From positions 124,001-188,000 of the forward strand of contig NZ_JACHBX010000002.1 of the NCBI RefSeq assembly GCF_014200505.1: DNA of 64,000 nt, given 5' to 3'. This document shows, one piece after another, positions 41,799-49,994 of the stretch (within the stretch, counting starts at the first letter, position 1; each line of letters begins with the position of its first letter). The position numbers were made by a program, and so were the translations under genes. Below the pieces are notes generated by a model that was given only the letters and a program-made list of their open reading frames with translations, ran no database searches and had not been told where the DNA came from. The DNA is from Massilia aurea (lineage in GTDB: Bacteria > Pseudomonadota > Gammaproteobacteria > Burkholderiales > Burkholderiaceae_D).

Positions 41799-42428
41799 AT
41801 GAAACGTGCCGTCATCGTCGCCCTTCTGTCGCTCGCATCCCTCTCGATCCAGGCCGCCGAACAGGTGCGCAGCGTGACGCCGTTCAAGACCATCGATTCA
41901 CAGGGCCCGGTGAGCCTGGTGGTCGAAGTGGGCAAGGCGTATTCGCTGCGGGTCGAGGGCAACCAGAAATTCATCGACCGTGTGAAGACCGAGGTCGTGA
42001 ACGGCGAACTGCGCCTGTCGTTCGCGGACAGGAACAGCAAGAACGTCAATATCGACGATGGCGAACGGGTGGTCGTGACCCTGCCCGAGCTCACCAGCTT
42101 TCGCGGCGAAGGCGCCGGCCTGATGATCCTGAATAATGTGCGCACCGAGCGCTTCGACGTGAATTACCGGGGCGCCGGCAGCCTGCAAATGAACGGCAAG
42201 GTCGGCCAGTTGCGCCTGAATGCCGAGGGCGTGGGCGAAGTCGATGCCAAAGCCCTGATCGCGCAGGATGCCGATGTCACCTTCCGCGGCATCGGCGACG
42301 TGAGCGTGCACGCCACCAACAAGCTCAATGCCAGCGTTCAGGGCCTGGGCAACCTGACGTATTACGGCAAGCCGGCATCGGTGAGCAAGTCGGTGTCTGG
42401 CATTGGCAACGTCACCGCCGCCAAATAA
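41799..42428 (+). CDS. GIN-domain (DUF2807) secreted protein
   Basis: A 209-residue exported protein with signal peptide (RAVIVALLSLASLSIQAAEQ). The mature region is a single right-handed beta-helix-like head-GIN domain with regular strands: FKTIDSQGPVSLVVEVGKAY, GAGLMILNNVRTERFDVNYR, GVGEVDAKALIAQDADVTFR, GIGDVSVHATNKLNASVQGL, then GNLTYYGKPASVSKSVSGIG. The function of the family is unknown; it is often an auto-transporter-like adhesin head. CTGGAG precedes the ATG. It converges with the DUF4326 gene, 3 bp apart. Confidence 0.83.
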   Translation: MKRAVIVALLSLASLSIQAAEQVRSVTPFKTIDSQGPVSLVVEVGKAYSLRVEGNQKFIDRVKTEVVNGELRLSFADRNSKNVNIDDGERVVVTLPELTSFRGEGAGLMILNNVRTERFDVNYRGAGSLQMNGKVGQLRLNAEGVGEVDAKALIAQDADVTFRGIGDVSVHATNKLNASVQGLGNLTYYGKPASVSKSVSGIGNVTAAK

Positions 42429-42431
42429 CCG

Positions 42432-42770
42432 TCACGCATTCACCAGATCGATCAGCACCTGCGCATGACACGGTGTGCCCGGCCGGCACCAGCATGCCAG
42501 GTCGTGGCCGCGCAGCGACGCATGTGCCTGTTGCGCCACCTGCTGCCCTGCCGGATCGATCTGCAGCCACAGGCGATACGCCGCCACGGCTTCTTCGACC
42601 GTCGGCATTGCGATATAGCGCCCTGCCGGTGTGCCCGGCGCCAGCTCGGGCAGCACCGAAAATGGATTGCCCCACTTGCCAGGCCGCGCCACGGAGATCG
42701 TGTTGGGCGGCATGCGCCAACCCTTCTTGCGGCTCAGTTGCACCCGTTGCGGCGTGGTGGTTGACGTCAT
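42432..42770 (-). CDS. DUF4326 protein
   Basis: A 112-residue small protein that matches DUF4326: it begins with RVQLSRKKGWRMPPNTISVA then RPGKWGNPF, and ends with LRGHDLACWCRPGTPCHAQV, a Cys/His pattern that could bind zinc. The family is found in phages and bacteria and has no known function; links to nucleotide or DNA-base chemistry are speculative. The start at 42768-42770 has GAGGA upstream; a longer frame exists but is not family-like. Confidence 0.78.
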   Translation of the reverse strand: MTSTTTPQRVQLSRKKGWRMPPNTISVARPGKWGNPFSVLPELAPGTPAGRYIAMPTVEEAVAAYRLWLQIDPAGQQVAQQAHASLRGHDLACWCRPGTPCHAQVLIDLVNA

Positions 42771-42815
42771 GGTGATCCTCGTCGATGGCAGCACCGGCAA
42801 TTCCGGCATCGACGA

Positions 42816-43136
42816 TCATACCGTCGCCAGGCGCTCCTGCATCGACTGTGCACCTGCGTTGCCGCAGGTGGCGGACAGGAACTCCATCAGGCCCTGCAAG
42901 GTCTCCACGCGCGCGCGATAAAAAATGAAGCGGCCTTGCTGGCGCGGCGCGACCAGCCCTGCGTGCGTGAGTTCCTTCAAATGGAATGACAGGGACGATG
43001 CCGGCATATCGAGGGTTGCTGCAATATGGCTTGCGGACTGGCCCTGGGGGCCGGCCTGCACCAGCAGCCGAAACGCGGCGAAACGGGATTCCTGGGCAAG
43101 CGCGGAGAGTGCAACGATGGCGAGATTGGTTTGCAT
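42816..43136 (-). CDS. ArsR-family regulator
   Basis: A 106-residue winged-helix repressor. Its motifs are VALSALAQESRFAAFRLLVQ and SASHIAATLDMPASSLSFHL (recognition helix), followed by KELTHAGLVAPRQQGRFIFY. It has no CxC metal-sensor motif in the recognition helix, so it may sense a non-metal or use the C-terminal cysteine (SATCGNAG). The start is placed at the ATG before QTNLAIVAL. It lies downstream of cydX on the same strand, separated by 138 bp and a strong hairpin, so it is probably transcribed separately. TTGAA repeats 7 bp apart precede it. Confidence 0.88.
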   Translation of the reverse strand: MQTNLAIVALSALAQESRFAAFRLLVQAGPQGQSASHIAATLDMPASSLSFHLKELTHAGLVAPRQQGRFIFYRARVETLQGLMEFLSATCGNAGAQSMQERLATV

Positions 43137-43235
43137 GCGGTCATTCAAGGTTCGATTCAACGGTCCCGGACGCTTACACCGCCGGGCCACGGTTCGAATA
43201 CTGTCGAATGACTTTGACAGGGTGATGACATGGGC

Positions 43236-43268
43236 GCGTGCCGGCGCAAATCAGCCACGCCGGCACGC
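43236..43268 (-). terminator. 11-bp hairpin after cydX
   Basis: GCGTGCCGGCG (43236-43246) pairs perfectly with CGCCGGCACGC (43258-43268) around an 11-base loop, seven bases beyond the cydX stop. No T-run follows. It probably ends or attenuates the cydDCABX transcript. Confidence 0.55.
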
Positions 43269-43274
43269 CCGTTG

Positions 43275-43382
43275 TCACGCCTGCTGGCGCTGCGCGTCGT
43301 CCATCAGCTCGTACCACATTGCATTGAGGACGGCGAAGGCAGCCGCGAGCGGCAGGCCGAGTAGCCAGGCGAAATACCACAT
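43275..43382 (-). CDS. cydX: Cytochrome bd oxidase small subunit CydX
   Basis: A 35-residue single-helix subunit that stabilises the haems of cytochrome bd-I. The sequence starts MWYFAWLLGLPLAAAFAVLN then AMWYELMDDAQRQQA. It has the CydX hallmark MWYFxWxLG, a short hydrophobic helix, and a charged end. AAAGGA lies eight bases upstream of the ATG. It starts 34 bp after cydB, which is its usual place. It is easily missed because of its length. Confidence 0.9.
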   Translation of the reverse strand: MWYFAWLLGLPLAAAFAVLNAMWYELMDDAQRQQA

Positions 43383-43416
43383 GATGAAGTCCTTTCTGGT
43401 TGCGTTATTCGTTCAA

Positions 43417-44574
43417 TTAATACGCGTGGCTCTTGCCGCCGCTGATATCGTCTGGCACCACCTTGCCCCACAAGACCTTGTAGACCCAGCTCGTGTAGGC
43501 CAGGATCAGGGGCAAAAAGATGCAGGTCGCAACGAGCATGATGAACAGCGTCAGGTGGCTCGACGACGCATCCCACACCGTCAGGCTGGCCTGCGGCTGG
43601 ATCGACGATGGCAAAATAAACGGGAACATCGATGCGCCCACGCTGAGCACGATGCCGGCGATCGACAGGCTCGACGTGAGCATGGCCACGCCTTCCCGGC
43701 GCCGTACCAGGGCCATCAGTGTCAGCAGCGCACCGACGATGCCGGCCGCCGGCGCGAACTGGGTCCATGGATGCGCGGCGTAATTGGCAAACCAGCTGCC
43801 CGCCACGCCTGCCTCGACGGTCTTGAACAGCGGATTGGACGGGCCAGCCGTCACCACCGCACTCGTGATGCGGTAGCCATCGACAAAACCCCACAGCAGC
43901 ACGCCGGCCACGGCGTACAGCACCACGGTGGCAACCGCGGCGCGGATGCCCCAGGCACGCGCACGGCTGGCCACCAGGCCATCGGTCTTGAGCACCAGCC
44001 AGGCCGCACCGTGCATGATGAGCATGGCCACCGACACCAGGCCGCACAGCACGGCAAACGGATTGAGCAGGGCAAAGAAGCCGCCCTCGTAGAAGATCTG
44101 CTGGTCGGGCGCAAGGCGGAACGGCACGCCCTGCAGCACGTTGCCCATCGCGACGCCGAAGATCAGCGCCGGCACGAAGCCGCCGACGAACAGGGCCCAG
44201 TCCCAGGTCGCGCGCCAGGCGAGGCTGTCACGCTTGCTGCGGTATTTAAAGGCGACCGGCCGCAGGATCAGCGCCAGCAGCACGGCCGCCATCGCCAGGT
44301 AAAAGCCCGAGAACGAGACCGCATACAGCTGCGGCCAGGCCGCAAAAATGGCGCCGCCGCCCAGCACGAGCCAGACCTGATTGCCCTCCCACACGGGGCC
44401 GACGGCATTGATGACGACCCGGCGTTCCAGGTCGGTGTTGGCGACAAATGGCAGCAAGGTGCCGGTGCCCAGGTCAAACCCGTCGGTGACGGCAAAGCCC
44501 ACCAGCAGGATGCCCAGCAGCAGCCACCAGATGATGCGCAGCGTGTCGTAATCGAGAAGCGTATGAAGAATCAT
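43417..44574 (-). CDS. cydB: Cytochrome bd ubiquinol oxidase subunit II
   Basis: A 385-residue integral membrane subunit of the bd oxidase. It has about nine helices. The N-terminal pattern IIWWLLLGILLVGFAVTDGF then DLGTGTLLPF, and NAVGPVWEGNQVWLVLGGGA, is diagnostic. The C-terminus (ILAYTSWVYKVLWGKVVPDD) is full-length. It pairs with CydA to reduce oxygen with quinol electrons at low oxygen or under nitrosative stress. It lies 6 bp after cydA and 34 bp before cydX. Confidence 0.96.
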   Translation of the reverse strand: MILHTLLDYDTLRIIWWLLLGILLVGFAVTDGFDLGTGTLLPFVANTDLERRVVINAVGPVWEGNQVWLVLGGGAIFAAWPQLYAVSFSGFYLAMAAVLLALILRPVAFKYRSKRDSLAWRATWDWALFVGGFVPALIFGVAMGNVLQGVPFRLAPDQQIFYEGGFFALLNPFAVLCGLVSVAMLIMHGAAWLVLKTDGLVASRARAWGIRAAVATVVLYAVAGVLLWGFVDGYRITSAVVTAGPSNPLFKTVEAGVAGSWFANYAAHPWTQFAPAAGIVGALLTLMALVRRREGVAMLTSSLSIAGIVLSVGASMFPFILPSSIQPQASLTVWDASSSHLTLFIMLVATCIFLPLILAYTSWVYKVLWGKVVPDDISGGKSHAY

Positions 44575-44580
44575 GGTGGT

Positions 44581-46191
44581 TTACTCCGCAGTGATCATGG
44601 GCGCAGTGCGCATTGCCGGCGTGGTGCCGACCAGTGGGCTGTGAGTGCCCGGCGCGTGGGCAAGTTCGTCTTCCGGCCCCTTGCGGATGGCCTTGAGCAT
44701 CAGTTTCATTTCCACGACGAGCAGGATCGAATACAGCACGACAAAACCGATCAGGGTCGTCAGCACGGTCTGGATGCCAAGGTTCGACACCGCCACGGCG
44801 GTCGGCAGCACGCCCTCGATGGCCCACGGCTGGCGGCCCAGTTCGGCAACGATCCAGCCGGCTTCGGCGGCGATCCATGGCAGCGGGATCGACCACACGG
44901 CCACCTTCAGCAGCCACGGATAGGCATCCAGACGGCGGCGCGCCGACAGCCAGAAAAACACGGCCGTGAGCACGATGAAGAAGATGCCCAGGCCCACCAT
45001 GATGCGGAACGACCAGAACAGCGGCGCGACCTGCGGCACGGTATCCAGGGCCGCCTGATGGATCTGCGCTTCACTGGCCTGGCGCGGATCGTCCACGTAG
45101 CGTTTGAGCAGCAGCGCGTAACCCAGCACCGCGCTGTGCTCTTCAAAGCGCGCCTGCAGTGCCGGTGGCACCGGTGCGCGGCCGCCGAGCGCACGAATCT
45201 CCTCGAGCGCGCCATAGGCCACGATGCCCTGGCGCACGCGCACCTCGGCCAGTTTGACCAGGTCATTAATGCCCGGAATCTGGCTCGACAGCGAACGCGT
45301 GCCGATCAGGCCCATTGCCCACGGGATGTGGATCGCATAGTGCGTCTCGCGCGCGTTCTGGTCGGGAAAGCCGAAGGCGGTAAAGGCGGCCGGCGCAGGC
45401 TGCGTCTCCCACATGCCTTCGATGGCAGCGAGCTTCATGTGCTGGTGCTCGGTTGCCAGGTAGCCGCTTTCGTCACCCAGCACCACCACCGACAGCGAGG
45501 CGGCCAGCCCGAACGACGCGGCCACCGTCATCGACCGCTTGGCCAGCTCGACATGGCGGCCCTTGAGCAGGTACCAGGCCGCAATGCCCAGCACGAACAG
45601 CGCCGCGATCACATAGCCGGCCGACACGGTGTGCACGAACTTGGCCTGGGCCACCGGATTGGCCAGCACCGCACCGAAGTCAGTCACTTCCATGCGCATC
45701 GTCTGCGGGTTGAGCGTGGCGCCGATCGGGTTCTGCATCCAGCCATTGGCGATCAAAATCCACAGCGCCGAGAAATTGGTGCCAAGGGCCATCAGCCAGG
45801 TCACGGCCAGGTGCTGCACCTTCGACAGGCGATCCCAGCCAAAGAAGAACAGGCCCACAAAGGTCGCCTCGAGGAAGAACGCCATCAGGCCTTCGATTGC
45901 CAGCGGCGCGCCGAACACGTCGCCCACGTAATGGCTGTAGTAGCTCCAGTTCATGCCGAACTGGAATTCCATCACGAGGCCCGTCGAGACGCCAATGGCA
46001 AAATTGATCCCGAACAGTACGCCCCAGAACTTGGTCATCTGGCGCCAGATGGGGCGCCCGGTCATCACATACACGGTTTCCATGATGGCGATGAGCATCG
46101 ACAACCCCAGGGTCAGGGGGACAAACAGAAAGTGGTACAGCGCCGTCAAGGCAAACTGCAGTCGGGAGAGCCCGACAACGTCGAGATCCAT
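44581..46191 (-). CDS. cydA: Cytochrome bd ubiquinol oxidase subunit I
   Basis: A 536-residue haem-bearing subunit. His20 (LTALYHFLFVPLTLG) is the haem b595 ligand, the histidine in KFVHTVSAGYV is a b558 ligand, and the quinol-site segment includes GWIVAELGRQPWAIEG. VVLGDESGYLATEHQHMKLA and IEGMWETQ are standard CydA. Length and spacing indicate the long Q-loop form, as in the E. coli enzyme. It starts the cydABX part of the operon, 42 bp after cydC. The protein crosses the inner membrane nine times. Confidence 0.96.
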   Translation of the reverse strand: MDLDVVGLSRLQFALTALYHFLFVPLTLGLSMLIAIMETVYVMTGRPIWRQMTKFWGVLFGINFAIGVSTGLVMEFQFGMNWSYYSHYVGDVFGAPLAIEGLMAFFLEATFVGLFFFGWDRLSKVQHLAVTWLMALGTNFSALWILIANGWMQNPIGATLNPQTMRMEVTDFGAVLANPVAQAKFVHTVSAGYVIAALFVLGIAAWYLLKGRHVELAKRSMTVAASFGLAASLSVVVLGDESGYLATEHQHMKLAAIEGMWETQPAPAAFTAFGFPDQNARETHYAIHIPWAMGLIGTRSLSSQIPGINDLVKLAEVRVRQGIVAYGALEEIRALGGRAPVPPALQARFEEHSAVLGYALLLKRYVDDPRQASEAQIHQAALDTVPQVAPLFWSFRIMVGLGIFFIVLTAVFFWLSARRRLDAYPWLLKVAVWSIPLPWIAAEAGWIVAELGRQPWAIEGVLPTAVAVSNLGIQTVLTTLIGFVVLYSILLVVEMKLMLKAIRKGPEDELAHAPGTHSPLVGTTPAMRTAPMITAE

Positions 46192-46233
46192 GGTGAATCC
46201 TTTCTTCTTGAATACGTCAGTGGTTGGTTATTC

Positions 46234-48024
46234 TTAGTGTTGACGCAGCGTGTCCAGCGCCGCATCGAATGCAGGGGTGCCGCGCCGCAGGTCGGCGTCG
46301 ATACGTCCGTCCTTCATCACGAGCAGGCGGTCGGCCAGCCCGGCTTCGCGCCGCAGATGCGTGGCCACCAGCAGCGTGCGGCCGCTGGCATGCCGCGCCA
46401 GGCGCGCCAGCACATCGGCTGCAGTGGCGCCGTCCAGCGCCTCGGTCGGCTCGTCCAGCAGCCAGAAATCAGCCCGGCGCAACAGCAAGCGCGCCAGCGC
46501 CAGGCGGCGCGACTGGCCACCCGACAGGCCAAGGCCGCCCTCGCCCAGCAAGGTGTCAAGACCCTGTGCGAAGCCGCGCACGTCCTGCTCCAGGCCGGCG
46601 GCCTGCAGTGCGGCCCACAACTGCCCGTCGGTGGCGGCGGGATCGGCCAGGCGCAGGTTGTCGCGCAGGCTGTCGCAAAACAGCTCGGTGCGCTGGGTCA
46701 GCCAGGTAGCTGGCCGCGCCCATACCTGGCCCGCCTGGGCAGCCAGTTCGCCGGCCGCCAGCGCCAGCAGCGTCGATTTGCCGACACCGCTGCTGCCGAC
46801 CACGGCAACGCCCTCGCCAACGGCGATGCGCAGGTCGACCGCATGCAGGGCCGCGCCGGTGCGGCCGGGGTGGAACACGGTAGCAGCGTGCAGCAGCAAT
46901 GCCGTGCCGGTGCCGGTGCCGGTGCCGATGCCGGTACCCGTGCCGGGCGGCGCTGGCACGTTTGCGTCATCCTGCTGGCGCAGACGCGGCGCCACGCGGC
47001 GCATGGCCAGCCAGCTACGGCCAGCCTCGATCGCGCCGCGCCGCAGCGCGGCAAACGGTTCCAGCGCGGCCAGCGCGATCAGAAGCGCCAGCGCTGCGGC
47101 GGGTGCCCCCAGCTGCTGCACCTGCTGCTGCGCCGGATGCGATGCCACTTGCTGCGCCAGCGCTCCCACTGCCAGCAGGACGGCGGCGACGGTGACATGG
47201 CCACCGACCGCGTACAGCCAGCCGGCGCCGGTGTCCAGCCGGTGCAGCGCGGCGTCATGGCGCGCCAGGGTCATGTCGAGGCGCGCCAGCTGGTCGCACT
47301 GCGCGGGCAGCCGGCCGGCCAGCGCCAGGTCGGTCTGGCCGGCAACCAGGTCGATCGCCTGGGCGCGCAGCCGCTCCAGCGCCCGCACACGGCGCAGCGC
47401 CACCGGCCGCGCCAGGCGCGCTACGAGCAAGGTCACGCCCCAGCCGACCGCCAGCAGCCAGACGAACATCGCCAGGCCAAGGCGCCAGTCGAGGTTTGCC
47501 AGCACCAGGCCGGCCAGCAGCGCTGCGCCGCAGGCCGCGCCAGCCGGCACGATCAGGCGCAGGTAGATCGATTCGAGGGCATCGATGTCGCCCGTCAGCC
47601 GAAACAGCAGGCGCGACGGGCGGCGCAGCAGCGCGCGTGCGGCATCCGGCGTGGCCCAGCCACGAAACAGCCGCTCGCGCAGCGCGGCCAGTACGCCGAA
47701 CGTGGCGTCGTGCGTCACCGTGCGCTCGGCATAGCGGCCAAAGGTGCGGCCCAGGGCCAGCAGGCGAATCGCGGCGCTCGGCACGAACACATTGAACATG
47801 ACGGCGCTGCCGGCCAGGGCCGCCGAGGTGATGAACCAGCCCGAGGTGCCCAGCAGCGCCATCCCGGCCAGCACCACCAGCGTCGACAGGCCCGCCCCCA
47901 AGGCCAGGCGCCGCCCGCCAGTGCGGATGAACAGGGACAGCACTGGCTGCATGTCGTTATTGCGCTTCATGTCGTTACCGCGCTTTGTTTCTTTGCCACG
48001 CTTTGTGTCTTTGCCACGTCTCAT
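46234..48024 (-). CDS. cydC: CydC half of the CydDC glutathione/cysteine exporter
   Basis: A 596-residue ABC exporter half (six membrane helices, then a nucleotide-binding domain) that with CydD moves reductant to the periplasm for bd-oxidase haem assembly. Walker A is VGSSGVGKS, signature LSGGQ, Walker B FWLLDEP. The ATG at 48022-48024 overlaps the cydD stop (ATGA). Two oddities: the first 26 residues are four copies of a charged hexapeptide (RGKDTK-like) encoded by 18-bp repeats, and the TMD-NBD linker holds Gly-Thr dipeptides (GTGTGIGTGTGTGT) from a hexanucleotide tract. Confidence 0.92.
   Translation of the reverse strand: MRRGKDTKRGKETKRGNDMKRNNDMQPVLSLFIRTGGRRLALGAGLSTLVVLAGMALLGTSGWFITSAALAGSAVMFNVFVPSAAIRLLALGRTFGRYAERTVTHDATFGVLAALRERLFRGWATPDAARALLRRPSRLLFRLTGDIDALESIYLRLIVPAGAACGAALLAGLVLANLDWRLGLAMFVWLLAVGWGVTLLVARLARPVALRRVRALERLRAQAIDLVAGQTDLALAGRLPAQCDQLARLDMTLARHDAALHRLDTGAGWLYAVGGHVTVAAVLLAVGALAQQVASHPAQQQVQQLGAPAAALALLIALAALEPFAALRRGAIEAGRSWLAMRRVAPRLRQQDDANVPAPPGTGTGIGTGTGTGTALLLHAATVFHPGRTGAALHAVDLRIAVGEGVAVVGSSGVGKSTLLALAAGELAAQAGQVWARPATWLTQRTELFCDSLRDNLRLADPAATDGQLWAALQAAGLEQDVRGFAQGLDTLLGEGGLGLSGGQSRRLALARLLLRRADFWLLDEPTEALDGATAADVLARLARHASGRTLLVATHLRREAGLADRLLVMKDGRIDADLRRGTPAFDAALDTLRQH
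46904..46945. repeat. GTGCCG hexanucleotide tandem repeat in cydC
   Basis: Seven adjoining 6-bp units, four exact GTGCCG (46904-46927) and three variants. Read as cydC it encodes GTGTGIGTGTGTGT in the linker before the ATP-binding domain. Slippage by whole units keeps the frame. Confidence 0.8.
47947..48018. repeat. Four 18-bp tandem repeats at the cydC start
   Basis: Four imperfect 18-bp units in a row, encoding RGKDTK, RGKETK, RGNDMK and RNNDMQ just after the initiator Met-Arg. The first two units differ at one base. Each unit ends with a Met-like or Thr codon, and two contain an ATG that could act as internal starts. Confidence 0.85.
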
Positions 48025-49706
48025 GCTGCGCTCCGTTGAATCAATGGTTCGCCAAGGCGCACGACGCGGCCCAGACGCGCGGCCAGTGCCAGATCGTGGG
48101 TGGCGACAATCATGGTGCGGCCCTGGGCCAGCTGCAGCAGCGCCTCGATCACGCCGGCGGCCGTGTCGCGGTCGAGGTGGGCAGTGGGTTCGTCGACCAG
48201 CAGCAGGCCGGCGTGCGGCGCACACATCGCGCGGGCCAGCGCAAGGCGCACGAGCTCGCCGCCCGACAGGCCAAGGCCGCCCTCGCCCAGGCTCTCGCCC
48301 GGCGTCGCGTGCTCGATCCGGCCAAGGCCCGCGCGCGCCACGGCGTGGCTGACGGCATCGACCGTCACGCCATCACGCTCGAGCGCCACATTGGCGCGCA
48401 CCGAGCCGGCAAACACGTGCGGCTTCTGGCCGATCCAGGCCATGCGCGCGCGCAGGCCGGCAGCCGACCCGGCGTCCAGCGGCACGCCGCCGATGCGCAC
48501 GGTGCCGCTGTCAACCGGGACGAGGCCCGCGATCATCGACAGCAGCGTGGTCTTGCCGCTGCCGCTGGGGCCGACGAGCGCCACGTGCTCGCCGACGCGC
48601 ACATACACATCCTGGTTGTCGAACAGCGGCGCTTCACCCGGATGCGCAAAGCGCAAGCCCTCGATATCGACCGATGGCGCACGGCCAATGCACAGCGCCT
48701 CGTCCGGCTCTTGCAGCGCGCCCGGCAACGGCAAGCCGGCCGCCTGCAACTTGTCCAGCGCCTCGAGCGCTGCTTCGCCGGCGGCCTTGTCGTGCCACAC
48801 TGCCGCCAGTTCGCGCAGCGGTTCGAAAAACGCCGGCGCCAGCAGCAGCACGAACAGGCCTTCGGCCAGCGTCAACCGGCTGCCCCAGCTGCCCGGTCCG
48901 ATTTCGCCGAGCAGGTGGAAACCCACGTACACCGCCACCAGCGCCACGCCCAGCGCCGAAAACAGTTCAAGCGCGGTCGACGACAAGAAAGCGATGCGCA
49001 GCACGCGCATCGTGCTGGCGCGGACCGCTTCGCCCGAAGCCCTTACCCGGCGGGCGGTGGCGTCGACAGCGCCCAGTGCGCGCAGCGTCGACAGGCCGCG
49101 CAGCCGGTCGAGCAGAAAGCCGCTCATGCCGCCAACCAGCTGCAGTTGCGCTTCGCTGGCAGCCTTGGCGCGCCAGCCGATGACGGCCATGAACAGGGGA
49201 ATCAGGGGCGCGGCCAGCACCAGGATCAGCGCAGCCAGCCACGAGAAGTAACAGACGACGAGTGCGATGACGGGCGGCGCCAGCAGCACCCGCATGCGCG
49301 CCGGCCCGTAGCGCAGCAGCCAGGGCAGCACGGCTTCGGCCTGTTCAGCGACGATGCTGGCGGCCTGGCCGGATGGCAGGCGTGCACGGTCCAGCGGCGA
49401 GCGCGCGGCCAGGGCTTGCACGGCTGCCTGGCGCATGGCGGTGAGCTGGCTGCGCGACACGGCAAACAAGCGGCGCGCGCCCCACGCTTCGCTGCTGGCG
49501 CGCAGCACGCCAAGGACCAGGAACGCCAGCGCTGGCAGCAGCATGTCGACCAGCCCGGCGCCCTGGGCCAGACGCCCCACCGCATGCGCCAGCAGCGCCG
49601 CCTGCGGAATCCACAGCAGCGCCGCACCGCTCATCGCCAGCGTGGCGCCACGCGCAGGGCCAGGGCCTGTAAGCAATGCCGGGCGGCGGGGTTGGCTGCG
49701 GTGCAT
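48021..49706 (-). CDS. cydD: CydD half of the CydDC glutathione/cysteine exporter
   Basis: A 561-residue ABC exporter half. The membrane domain has MSGFLLDRLRGLSTLRALGA and LAEGLFVLLLAPAFFEPLRE, typical of CydD. The ATPase has Walker A GPSGSGKTT, signature LSGGE, and Walker B LLLVDEPTAHLD. The start at 49704-49706 follows TTTGGAGAA; upstream codons in frame are not family-like. It heads the operon cydD-cydC-cydA-cydB-cydX and overlaps cydC by 4 bp. The 288-bp region upstream, shared with a GbsR-type regulator, has two direct repeats. Confidence 0.92.
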   Translation of the reverse strand: MHRSQPRRPALLTGPGPARGATLAMSGAALLWIPQAALLAHAVGRLAQGAGLVDMLLPALAFLVLGVLRASSEAWGARRLFAVSRSQLTAMRQAAVQALAARSPLDRARLPSGQAASIVAEQAEAVLPWLLRYGPARMRVLLAPPVIALVVCYFSWLAALILVLAAPLIPLFMAVIGWRAKAASEAQLQLVGGMSGFLLDRLRGLSTLRALGAVDATARRVRASGEAVRASTMRVLRIAFLSSTALELFSALGVALVAVYVGFHLLGEIGPGSWGSRLTLAEGLFVLLLAPAFFEPLRELAAVWHDKAAGEAALEALDKLQAAGLPLPGALQEPDEALCIGRAPSVDIEGLRFAHPGEAPLFDNQDVYVRVGEHVALVGPSGSGKTTLLSMIAGLVPVDSGTVRIGGVPLDAGSAAGLRARMAWIGQKPHVFAGSVRANVALERDGVTVDAVSHAVARAGLGRIEHATPGESLGEGGLGLSGGELVRLALARAMCAPHAGLLLVDEPTAHLDRDTAAGVIEALLQLAQGRTMIVATHDLALAARLGRVVRLGEPLIQRSAA

Positions 49707-49805
49707 GGTGGTTCTCCAAACGTTGTTGCAACAAAACGGCAGACGTACGGGGGCCATGGCCATCAACATCGGACGTGCCCCGGAATAAACTTTTTGGATT
49801 TTCTA

Positions 49806-49855
49806 AAACTTCAGGAATTTCGGAAGGTGAGCGGATTATGCGCTGAAACTTCTGG
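49806..49855. promoter_or_regulatory. Direct repeats in the cyd / gbsR-like divergent region
   Basis: AAACTTCAGG (49806-49815) and AAACTTCTGG (49846-49855) are spaced exactly 40 bp apart, about four helical turns, in the 288-bp divergent region 49707-49994. They are AT-richer than the surroundings. They are candidate binding sites for the adjacent regulator or an oxygen regulator. No clean FNR box was found. Confidence 0.45.
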
Positions 49856-49994
49856 TTTGTCTGTAATGGGTGACCAGGTTAGTCGGGAATTACGAACGTA
49901 TTAACAACAATGGCGGCAAACACGTGCATGCGTGGTACGTGTCCGGGTGACGTGGGATAATTCACCTTTCACAAGCATCGAAAAGTTCGCAACC

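Noticed and set aside
46904..46945. CRISPR-like repeat array
   Set aside because: Units are contiguous hexamers without spacers and lie inside cydC. The same holds for the 18-bp units at 47947-48018. No CRISPR array or cas gene is present in the window.
42925..48039. A 1704-codon open frame opposite cydABC and cydX
   Set aside because: It runs antisense across several proven genes (cydX, cydB, cydA, cydC), with Gln/His/Arg-rich low-complexity sequence and no recognisable domain. It is a codon-bias artefact.
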